From positions 1 through 64,000 of the forward strand of contig NZ_VATY01000006.1 in NCBI RefSeq assembly GCF_005885635.1: DNA of 64,000 bases, given 5' to 3'. Shown piece after piece: positions 8,528-15,270 of this stretch. The position numbers and the translations under genes were made by a program. Every line of letters begins with the position of its first letter. Within the stretch, counting starts at the first letter, position 1. This DNA is from Maribacter algarum (ex Zhang et al. 2020) (lineage in GTDB: Bacteria; Bacteroidota; Bacteroidia; Flavobacteriales; Flavobacteriaceae). The notes beneath the pieces are model-generated. The model saw nothing but the letters and a program-made list of their open reading frames with translations. It searched no databases and was not told the origin of the DNA.

Positions 8528-11166
8528 TTAGCAAATCGATATGTGGCCTTGATGAGAAATATATTCTCAGGCTTTTTATTCAAGATATTATTGTTCAGGC
8601 CCTCAAAAAGTCCATCATTAACGTCGCCGAACTGGGCAATGTCTTGTGACCAAACCAAATAAAGTTCCGATCCTGGTATATACTCCCATCGCAATACCAT
8701 ATTCGAACGCCATTGGACAAAGGAAAAATCAGGATCTAAGAAACTATAATCCATGTTGCCATCTAAATCTTCATCAACATTAAATGTACCTTCCGTTAGA
8801 TTCAGTTGGGGTGTCGTAAATGTTGAAAATCTGTCTTCGAATTTTTCAGCCTTGGCATCAGTTATGTACTTAAAATCTTTGTAAACCCCTTTGGAAATAA
8901 AAGGCTGCCCCCAATACTGCAAGCTCAAATTAGGAGTAATGGTATAGTCTATCCGCAACGGAAAGCGTAGGGTTTGCTGGCTAATAGTTCCATTGATATA
9001 TCTTGATGCGTTCCCAAAATCGGTGGTGGAAACATACTGTAATTGTTTGCTATTTTTGGAATAAAAAGGGGCCAAAGAAACTTGTAAAGCATTTGTGGGT
9101 TGGTATGTTAAGGTAGCATTGATTTCCCTATAATTATTATCGGCGTTGATGTCATATAAATCCCTGAAATTCATATTGAACCTCATTTTTTTACGACTAT
9201 CGGAAATCAATCCTACCTGATAATCGAACCAAGGTTGACGTCTAAGCCTTGGGCCTCCCCTTAACGCCGCATTTGAATACCGATGTGGACTTATTATGGT
9301 ACCACCATTTATCCACCAGTTGTTATTCAAATTTACCCAACCATTGACTCGAAAGGTCAGGTCGTTGAAGTTACCCTGAAAATCATATGTGCCAACATGG
9401 GTATAATTTATGGCATAAGAACGCACTTCTTCCTTCGGCTTGGTAGTTCTGTATTGTACCCAAGTAAAGTGCTTGATATCATCTGCTACTAGCTGAAAAC
9501 CAATGTCATTGAGTTCCAACTCTGGAGACCGCCAAGTTCCGCCGGTTTCAAATCTCCAATTCCCCGATGCCTTTCCAAGCATAAATGTGCCGCCGGTTCC
9601 CGTCAAATTCGTTCTTGAAGTATCCACAGCTACGTGGTCGGCATCTTCCCTTTGAAACAAATGCGTTATGGATTGCTGCGTTCTGGCAATGGCATCTTGG
9701 TTTCCGTTAATTGTACTGAAAACCAAGTTCCCTTTTAAATAATATGCCCTGCTTTTCCATTGATGTGTGATATCCAATCCTCCGGTGTACACAGATTTGT
9801 GTAAAAAATCAACGTTCTCGGAAAGATTTCTGTTCACTCCTGTAAAAATTCCACCTACAAACGTATTATTGTTGTTAAAGTCTTTTTGTACCCGACTGAC
9901 GAAATAATTGGTCAAGGGCTCTACAACCACATTTCGCTCATTGGTTCCATCTGAGATGTCTGCCACCTCTTCCGAAGTAACGCTCTCTAAAACCCCTATC
10001 GACCAACCGTCTCTGGTTTTGCCACTAAACTTGGCCGCTCCCAATATCGTGGAGATGGACGGTTGAGTAGAAAATTCTTCAGCGTTGGTAGGAGCAAATC
10101 CTTGGGGAGATCTTCCGACTCGCCTAGAATAGAACAGATTGTCTATACCACCGGTTGGTAAAAAAGCTTTTGTTGACGAAAAAGAGTAATCGTAAATATT
10201 CTTGTTCTCAATAAAGAATGGACGTTGTTCCGGAAAGAAAATTTGAAATCCGTCCAAAGCAATGGCCGATGGGTCCGCTTCAACCTGCCCAAAATCTGGA
10301 TTTATCGTAAAATCAACCGTTAAATCATTTGTCACTCCGATTTTTCCATCTAGACCTGCATTTAACTTGAAATCACTACCATCTCTAAATGGATTGCCAT
10401 CTTCGCTTTCATATCGGGTCAAGGATGAAACCACATAAGGCTGAATTTCCAATTGTTTTTGCGGTTTTAGTTCAGATAGTCCGTGCAGTTCTCCAAAACT
10501 GCTTACCCAACCGGGCGCGTTGATAGGGCTTCGCTGCCATACCGACCGCTCTTCGTCCCGGAAGTATCTACGTGTTGACTGAATGCCCCAAACTTGACCC
10601 TCGTCTTTACTAAATCGCAATTGGCTTAAGGGTATTCTAACTTCTGCAGTCCATCCTGCTTCATCAATATTCGTTTTGGTGTACCAGATGGGGTTCCACG
10701 TATTGTCCCAGGTAGCGCCATCATTAGAGATAAATTCATCGCCTTTTACTCCCGACACGGAGGTGGTAAACGAAAACGCTGTTCGTAAATCGTGAAAGCT
10801 GTCAATATTGATTTCGACCCAATCCCCATCAAAACCATCTCTACGAGAAAGTCGTTTTACGATACCCTTAGGGTCTTTATCAAAACATCTAAAGGCGACA
10901 AAAAGGTTTTTTTCATCGTACAAAACCTTAAGCTGTGTTTGTTCAATTGGCTCTGTATTTTCTTCGGGACTCCATTCTATGTAGTTTCCACTCCATTCCA
11001 CCTTATCCCATGCCTTATCATTTATGATTCCGTCAATTTTTGGGGATTCCATTTCTCCAATGAATTGTGTATTGTAGATTCTTTTTGCGATAGTATCCTG
11101 AGCAAACATCAAACAGGGGCAAAAAAACAAACACAAAACTATACAAGACTTAAATCTATTCATCAT
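8524..11166 (-). CDS. DUF5916 protein: CBM9-like domain plus outer-membrane barrel
   Basis: An 880-residue exported protein beginning MMNRFKSC and ending its signal peptide near CLMFAQ. Residues about 30-240 form a family-9 carbohydrate-binding-like beta-sandwich (PKIDGIINDKAWDKVEW, LFVAFRCFDKDP, GWTAEVRIPLSQLRF). This is followed by the DUF5916 region with FEIQPYVV-type strands, FFPEQRPFFIENKNIYDY, and a long run of amphipathic strands typical of an outer-membrane beta-barrel, finishing in an aromatic-ended strand (IFLIKATYRFAK). The family is very common in Bacteroidota and its substrate is not known. It lies 11 bases after the NTF2-like gene and overlaps the GNAT gene. Confidence 0.88.
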   Translation of the reverse strand: MMNRFKSCIVLCLFFCPCLMFAQDTIAKRIYNTQFIGEMESPKIDGIINDKAWDKVEWSGNYIEWSPEENTEPIEQTQLKVLYDEKNLFVAFRCFDKDPKGIVKRLSRRDGFDGDWVEINIDSFHDLRTAFSFTTSVSGVKGDEFISNDGATWDNTWNPIWYTKTNIDEAGWTAEVRIPLSQLRFSKDEGQVWGIQSTRRYFRDEERSVWQRSPINAPGWVSSFGELHGLSELKPQKQLEIQPYVVSSLTRYESEDGNPFRDGSDFKLNAGLDGKIGVTNDLTVDFTINPDFGQVEADPSAIALDGFQIFFPEQRPFFIENKNIYDYSFSSTKAFLPTGGIDNLFYSRRVGRSPQGFAPTNAEEFSTQPSISTILGAAKFSGKTRDGWSIGVLESVTSEEVADISDGTNERNVVVEPLTNYFVSRVQKDFNNNNTFVGGIFTGVNRNLSENVDFLHKSVYTGGLDITHQWKSRAYYLKGNLVFSTINGNQDAIARTQQSITHLFQREDADHVAVDTSRTNLTGTGGTFMLGKASGNWRFETGGTWRSPELELNDIGFQLVADDIKHFTWVQYRTTKPKEEVRSYAINYTHVGTYDFQGNFNDLTFRVNGWVNLNNNWWINGGTIISPHRYSNAALRGGPRLRRQPWFDYQVGLISDSRKKMRFNMNFRDLYDINADNNYREINATLTYQPTNALQVSLAPFYSKNSKQLQYVSTTDFGNASRYINGTISQQTLRFPLRIDYTITPNLSLQYWGQPFISKGVYKDFKYITDAKAEKFEDRFSTFTTPQLNLTEGTFNVDEDLDGNMDYSFLDPDFSFVQWRSNMVLRWEYIPGSELYLVWSQDIAQFGDVNDGLFEGLNNNILNKKPENIFLIKATYRFAK

Positions 11167-11177
11167 CCAACATCATT

Positions 11178-11531
11178 TTAATTGTTCAGCAGTACTTTTC
11201 TAAAGGCATTCTTTGATTTTATCTTATTATTTTGAAATTCAAAAACATCGCACCCAAGCTCTATTTTTCCATTTTTCAAAAAATAGGTCCATTCCCAAAA
11301 CCCAAAATCTCCATCAATTTTTATATTGCTAAGTGAAACATCTTTTACCATATCATGTGACATCATCTCTTGGATTCCTTTTCGTACTTCTGTTCTGCCA
11401 AGGAATGAGGTTCCAGGTTCCATTCCCACAGATGAACAATAGTGGCAATCATGAGTAAAAAAAGAAATCACTTCTTCCAGGTTTTTTTCTTGCCAAGCCT
11501 TTGCAAATTGTTGTAAGATTTCTTCAGTCAT
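11178..11531 (-). CDS. SnoaL / NTF2-like protein
   Basis: A 117-residue cytoplasmic protein without a signal peptide. The pattern is that of a SnoaL-like NTF2 fold: an opening helix (EEILQQFAKAWQEKNLEEVISFF), then HDCHYCSS, FLGRTEVRKGIQEMM and the closing strands (GDFGFWEWTYFLKNGKIEL). Many relatives are annotated as unknown or as ketosteroid-isomerase-like, and I see no clear catalytic pair. Its ATG overlaps the 3' end of the upstream gene by 8 bases, so it is translated as part of the operon. Confidence 0.78.
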   Translation of the reverse strand: MTEEILQQFAKAWQEKNLEEVISFFTHDCHYCSSVGMEPGTSFLGRTEVRKGIQEMMSHDMVKDVSLSNIKIDGDFGFWEWTYFLKNGKIELGCDVFEFQNNKIKSKNAFRKVLLNN

Positions 11532-11997
11532 TTTTCAAAACATCCTTTAGGTAATCATCAAACTTCGGCGCTTCTGACTTTTTCAAGACATGTTTTATCC
11601 ATGACATTCTTTCATGGGCGAAAACTTCCAATTCCCAAACACATAGCAATGACCCTTTTGTGTAGGGAGATTTCTTGATAAAATCCGGTTTATCATATTC
11701 AATCAGAAACACCTCTGTTTGTATCATTTCACCGCCTGTCCACCAATTCAACAACACCCAAACACCCTCTCTGGCCTCATGCACGATTAAAAAAGATTTC
11801 CTATAGATTGTAAGACGAGAATGTTCCACGTCTGACAACCAAACGGGCAATGCTTCTTTGATGTTCTCTAGGATTTCAAAAGAATGGAAATCGTCTTTAT
11901 TTGTTATGGAATAGAGCTTTACTGACCAGTCATTAATATTCAATAACTCTGAGAACTTGATTTTCCGAGATTTGTATTTTTCAAATACCGCTGTCAT
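11524..11997 (-). CDS. Conserved-looking protein of unknown function
   Basis: A 157-residue protein with no signal peptide or membrane segment, rich in aromatic residues (VWVLLNWWTGGEMIQTEVFLIEYDKP, SLLCVWELEVFAHERMSWIKHVL). I do not recognise a family. Its ATG overlaps the stop of the DUF1272 gene as ATGA and its own stop overlaps the following gene by 8 bases, which strongly supports real translation within the operon. The tail FDDYLKDVLKND is charged and helical. A cytoplasmic accessory role is the most that can be said. Confidence 0.7.
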   Translation of the reverse strand: MTAVFEKYKSRKIKFSELLNINDWSVKLYSITNKDDFHSFEILENIKEALPVWLSDVEHSRLTIYRKSFLIVHEAREGVWVLLNWWTGGEMIQTEVFLIEYDKPDFIKKSPYTKGSLLCVWELEVFAHERMSWIKHVLKKSEAPKFDDYLKDVLKND

Positions 11998-12284
11998 CTG
12001 TCTTCTGGTTTTAGGTCTTTATATCTATCTTTCATCTTATTGATTGCCGTAATGTCTTTGTGCTTTATCACATCAAGTGTCGAAGCTGGATACTTCCGAA
12101 TCATTGCTTTGGGTCTTACGGGTCTTTCCACAAAATTGCCCCCGCAACTTGGGCATACATTCCTGAACAAGTTCTGCGAACAGTCTCTACAATATGTGCA
12201 CTCGAAAGAGCAAATCATTGCTTCGGTAGATGTATTCGGTAATTTTTTACCACACTGCTCGCAACTTGGTCTTAGCTCTAGCAT
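11994..12284 (-). CDS. DUF1272 zinc-ribbon-like protein
   Basis: A short protein starting MLELRPSCEQCGKKLP, which is the DUF1272 signature. Four Cys clusters follow: CEQC, CSFECTYC, CRDC-like and CPSCGG, suggesting a structural zinc site. I place the start at the ATG at 12284 because family members begin MLELRP; a GTG one codon earlier is possible. The junction with the DinB stop is TGATG, so the two are translationally coupled. DUF1272 genes are often found beside DinB or regulatory genes, and no function is established. Confidence 0.85.
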   Translation of the reverse strand: MLELRPSCEQCGKKLPNTSTEAMICSFECTYCRDCSQNLFRNVCPSCGGNFVERPVRPKAMIRKYPASTLDVIKHKDITAINKMKDRYKDLKPEDR

Positions 12285-12802
12285 CACAAATATTTTTCCT
12301 TTATGGTATCCATATGCCAGATATCATGTCCGATTATGGTGAAGGCCGCTGCTCTAGCTGACATAGCTCCCCCATTTGATTTACCGATACAGTTTAAATC
12401 TTCCGCTGATAAACTATCCAATAGGGCGATTGAAGCATACCTTGTCGCAGTAAATTCATTAAGTAAAAGGTCTATTGGTTTATTATCTGCCCCGGAAGGA
12501 CTCATATAAATGTTTTGATCAAAACCAGCCAAGGGGGTTTTGTCATTTCGCGCTATTCGAAAACAGCGATACATGAAAATACGTTCGGTATCTACTAAGT
12601 GTTGTAGAATTTCTTTGATGCTCCATTTTCCAGATGCGTAACGATGGGAAAGCTTGTTCTCGGGCATGGAATTAAAAAATTGAAAGACTTTAGTTTTGCC
12701 ATTCTGAAAGCCTTCGGTCAATTCAATATGTTCGGATAACTTATGGATATATCTTCCGTAATACGGATCAAACTCATTTTCATTTAGGTCTTTGATTGTC
12801 AT
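12284..12802 (-). CDS. DinB-family four-helix-bundle protein
   Basis: A 172-residue protein of the DinB/YfiT superfamily. The expected metal-binding histidines are visible: KEILQHLVDTE in the second helix and IGHDIWHMDTI near the C-terminus (an HxxxH pair). Family members are divalent-metal-dependent thiol S-transferases or related enzymes. The particular substrate, and whether this organism makes a suitable thiol, is unknown. It is the first gene of the leftward series and is divergent from the Lrp-type regulator 118 bases away. Confidence 0.85.
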   Translation of the reverse strand: MTIKDLNENEFDPYYGRYIHKLSEHIELTEGFQNGKTKVFQFFNSMPENKLSHRYASGKWSIKEILQHLVDTERIFMYRCFRIARNDKTPLAGFDQNIYMSPSGADNKPIDLLLNEFTATRYASIALLDSLSAEDLNCIGKSNGGAMSARAAAFTIIGHDIWHMDTIKEKYL

Positions 12803-12920
12803 AGTTTTAAGTTTCTACATCCAAAATTATAACACATAACAATAGATTGTATTTATATAATTAGGTATATAGTACTTTATATTTTATTTTTGAATGTTTT
12901 TATTATTTAAATCCTAATAA
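12803..12920. promoter_or_regulatory. Divergent promoter region between DinB operon and Lrp gene
   Basis: This 118-base, very AT-rich spacer must carry the promoter of the plus-strand regulator and probably of the leftward operon. TATTTTTG at 12885-12892 fits the Bacteroidota minus-7 pattern TAnnTTTG for the regulator, but I see no good minus-33 TTG at the usual spacing. No clear dyad operator is visible. Confidence 0.4.
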
Positions 12921-13364
12921 ATGAAAATAGATGAAATTAGCTGGAAGATTTTAGAAATACTTCAAGATAATTCTAGAAGTGCGTTAAAGGATATCGCCGC
13001 CGAAGTCGGCCTATCATCTCCTACCGTAGCTGAGCGTATTCAGAAAATGGAAGAAGCTGGCGTGATTGAAAGCTATACTACTCACTTAAATATGGATAGG
13101 GCTGGATATCCATTAGGTGTATATATCTCCATCAAAATAAGATTTGGTCAGGTACAACGTTTTGAGGAATTCATTGGCTTGGTTCCTGAGATTTGTGAAT
13201 GCCATAAACTGACGGGTCATGATTGTATGCTCATGAAAGGCTTTGTGCGTGACCCAAAGCATCTAGAGAATTTAAATGCTAGACTAGCTGTTTATGGGGA
13301 ATTGACTACCTCACTGATTCTCAATTCAATTGTAAGGCGAAAAACGCATAAAGAACCTTTTTAA
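12921..13364 (+). CDS. Lrp/AsnC-family transcriptional regulator
   Basis: A 147-residue Lrp/AsnC regulator. Residues 1-60 form the winged helix-turn-helix (ISWKILEILQDNSRSALKDIAAEVGLSSPTVAERIQKMEEAGVI). The rest is the RAM ligand-binding/oligomerisation domain (LTGHDCMLMKGFVRD, LNARLAVYGELTTSLILNSIVRRK). Family members form octamers and respond to amino acids or other small metabolites. It is divergent from the DinB-led operon and is the obvious candidate for its control, which is an inference from position. The length is normal and the ATG is unambiguous. Confidence 0.9.
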   Translation: MKIDEISWKILEILQDNSRSALKDIAAEVGLSSPTVAERIQKMEEAGVIESYTTHLNMDRAGYPLGVYISIKIRFGQVQRFEEFIGLVPEICECHKLTGHDCMLMKGFVRDPKHLENLNARLAVYGELTTSLILNSIVRRKTHKEPF

Positions 13365-13480
13365 ACTAGGAATTATTCGGAAACTAACCTGAAGGATTTA
13401 GGCCGGATGCAAAGTTATTCTAGGAGATTCGATAAAAAGATTTGGCATCCTGAAAATGCTTTTGCAGACATTAAGTTTCA

Positions 13481-13496
13481 TAAAACGGCCGTTTTA
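13481..13496. repeat. Perfect 16-bp palindrome
   Basis: TAAAACGGCCGTTTTA reads the same on both strands. It lies in the 257-base gap between the convergent Lrp and integrase genes. It may be a weak bidirectional terminator or a protein-binding site. Nothing else is recognisable in this gap. Confidence 0.5.
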
Positions 13497-13621
13497 CATT
13501 ACCGCTTTTGCAAATCATAGAATCTTTTTCAAAGTGTCCCAAACATGGTCTCTTTTAGTAGTTTCGTTAATTCACCTTTTATGGGATACTTCTTCTTAGT
13601 ATTAGATATAGAAGTTTAAAA

Positions 13622-14842
13622 CTAAATCGCCGCAATCAGCTTTTGATTATAACTATCCAAGATGTTGGTTGGTAGTGATTTCAGATAAATCTGAGTTGTA
13701 TTCAGTTTAGTATGACCAAGCATGGCAGAAATGGCTTGGAGGGGGACATCATTTAACATAGCCTGAGTAGCAAAACTGTGTCGAGAGACGTATGTAGTTA
13801 GTTTTTGCTCAATACCACATAATTCTCCAATTTTTTTTAGCCCTCTATTATAACGTTTACGCTCCCAAGAAATCTCTCGTTCCTGAATTGCAGGATCTTC
13901 TCTTTTAATAACAGGAAAGATATAGTCGTTTTTTGCCTTTCCTTCCAAGTAGATATCAAGTATTTGAGCAAGTTGCTCTGTTATCTTAATATCATAGAGT
14001 TTAGAAGTTTTTCTTCTTCGAAATTTAATTCTACCATCGATAATGTTTTCTAACTTTAGATAGCACATGTCGGTAAAATTCATACCATATAATAGATATG
14101 AACATATGAAGTAGTTACGATAACGGAATATCGCCATATCTTTTGGAAGTTTCAATATCATTATTTTTCTAATATCCTCAATCTTCAATGCGCGCTTTTC
14201 CGTCGGTGTTTGACGTATGGAATAGTAAGCAAAGGGATAAGCTTCTCTTTCCACCAATCCTGCCTTTATACCCTTGTTGTAAATTGCCTTGATGGCCCTT
14301 AGGTATACCGAAAGGCTATTGATACTATTCCCTTTGGCAAGATGGTATTTTTCAAATTTTTTGATAAAATCGTAATTAAGCTCATTAAACTTCAAGTCCT
14401 TTCCTTTGGTAAAAGTTTTCAAAATGGATACGATTCCTCTGTAACTCCGTGCAGTACCAAAACGTTGCGCTACTTTTAAATCCTCAGCCAAAGATTCTCC
14501 GTATTCATAAAATGAATCATAATTACTTTTTCGGGTAATTCTATTCTTGATTTGCGTAATGGACATAAAATTTAACTGCCCTTTATCGTTAAGTTTGTTG
14601 ATGATATCATTTGCGTTGGCTTCTTCTTTAAGTAGCAAAGTATTTAATGTTGCAATTGAAGCCACTTTGGTGTAGGTTTTCTTTACTGAACATTTTCTAT
14701 AATCCCAATATTTTTCTAATATTGAATAGCCCGTCGAAATCGAAGTGGTTTTTCGCAAGTGTGTAAGACGAAAAATGATAGGGAATGAACCATCTTTTTT
14801 CGCTCTCCTAGTGTCCAATAAAAGGGTTATATAAGTCCTCAT
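13622..14842 (-). CDS. Tyrosine recombinase (integrase) of Bacteroidota type
   Basis: A site-specific recombinase of about 406 residues. It has the Bacteroidota arm-binding domain at the N-terminus (MRTYITLLLDTRRAKKDGSF), a SAM-like core-binding domain, and the catalytic domain with SRHSFAT, LGHTKLNTTQIYLK (His and nucleophile Tyr). The first catalytic Arg position reads YGMNFTDM, without Arg, as also happens in CTnDOT-type integrases. I chose the ATG at 14842; a longer reading from 14911 runs through the adjacent repeats and is not credible. It lies 161 bases from the tRNA fragment at 15004 and points away from it, as expected for the integrase of an element inserted in that tRNA gene. Confidence 0.9.
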   Translation of the reverse strand: MRTYITLLLDTRRAKKDGSFPIIFRLTHLRKTTSISTGYSILEKYWDYRKCSVKKTYTKVASIATLNTLLLKEEANANDIINKLNDKGQLNFMSITQIKNRITRKSNYDSFYEYGESLAEDLKVAQRFGTARSYRGIVSILKTFTKGKDLKFNELNYDFIKKFEKYHLAKGNSINSLSVYLRAIKAIYNKGIKAGLVEREAYPFAYYSIRQTPTEKRALKIEDIRKIMILKLPKDMAIFRYRNYFICSYLLYGMNFTDMCYLKLENIIDGRIKFRRRKTSKLYDIKITEQLAQILDIYLEGKAKNDYIFPVIKREDPAIQEREISWERKRYNRGLKKIGELCGIEQKLTTYVSRHSFATQAMLNDVPLQAISAMLGHTKLNTTQIYLKSLPTNILDSYNQKLIAAI

Positions 14843-14862
14843 ATTCTTCAAGATAATAAAAA

Positions 14863-14895
14863 AATTTGCAAACAATTTGCAAACAATTTGCAAAC
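14863..14895. repeat. Three 11-bp tandem repeats, candidate recombinase arm sites
   Basis: AATTTGCAAAC is repeated three times without interruption, with a period close to one helical turn, so bound proteins would line up on one face. The position between the integrase start and the att fragment fits arm-type integrase or excisionase sites. It may also regulate the integrase promoter. Confidence 0.75.
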
Positions 14896-14900
14896 AAATG

Positions 14901-14922
14901 AATGATATCAAACGATATCATT
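14901..14922. repeat. Inverted repeat beside the integrase promoter region
   Basis: AATGATATC and GATATCATT form perfect 9-bp arms around AAAC, five bases after the tandem repeats. A dimeric regulator or a recombination directionality factor could bind it. Confidence 0.6.
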
Positions 14923-15003
14923 TAAAATCAAAACTCATTTAAGTGTCTTAAAATCAATAAATTACAATGAGTTTTATGTTTTGAAGAACCCCATTTGAAA
15001 AAG

Positions 15004-15045
15004 CTTCTAAGCAGGCGGTCCTAGGTTCGAATCCTAGTGCCATCA
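15004..15045 (+). pseudogene. Displaced 3' half of tRNA-Arg(TCT); att site
   Basis: The sequence starts in the anticodon loop (CTTCTAA, anticodon TCT), continues with the 3' anticodon strand GCAGG and variable bases CGGTC, and has a perfect T-arm (CTAGG, loop TTCGAAT, CCTAG). It then has the acceptor 3' strand TGCCATC and discriminator A. No D-arm or 5' acceptor (GATGGCA expected) lies upstream, so it cannot be a working tRNA. CCA is not encoded, as usual in this phylum. It is what remains when an element recombines into the anticodon-loop end of a tRNA gene. Confidence 0.85.
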
Positions 15046-15057
15046 CTTCACTCAAGA

Positions 15058-15090
15058 AACCACGCCTATTTCGGCGTGGTTCTTTATTTT
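15058..15090 (+). terminator. Rho-independent terminator after the tRNA fragment
   Basis: AACCACGCC (58-66) pairs with GGCGTGGTT (73-81) around a six-base loop, giving 9 perfect base pairs, followed by CTTTATTTT. It was presumably the native terminator of the interrupted tRNA gene. Confidence 0.85.
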
Positions 15091-15270
15091 ATGCAAAGGT
15101 CGAACTTGTTTAGAATCTTGGAAAAATAAGGAATTAAGCAAGGCCTCTAGTTTCTTATTTGTGAAGACAAAGGACGTTAGGATACATAATTCTAATAAAG
15201 CTATGCCATAAATGACTTTTACTTTTGACATAAGACGTAAAACATATGCATTATTATGCGGTGAGCAAAA

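Larger units (their letters stand above)
13622..15045. mobile_element. Right end of a tRNA-targeted integrated element
   Basis: An integrase gene, arm-type tandem repeats and a displaced tRNA 3' half occur together in this order. Because the displaced half lies on the right and the tRNA reads rightward, the element must extend to the left. Its other end, with the restored tRNA-Arg(TCT), is not in the first 15 kb of the window. The cargo therefore probably includes the gene series at 585-13364, which is an inference. Confidence 0.65.

Noticed and set aside
13444-13466. TTTGGCATCC...TTTTGC as a sigma-54 promoter
   Set aside because: The spacing between the GG and GC elements is two bases too long, and no plus-strand gene follows in reach.
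14843-14911. Longer N-terminus for the integrase
   Set aside because: The extra codons run through the 11-bp tandem repeats and the inverted repeat, and family members begin MRTYITL-like.
14950-15045. A complete tRNA gene
   Set aside because: The D-arm, 5' acceptor strand and 5' anticodon strand are absent; only the 3' half is present.
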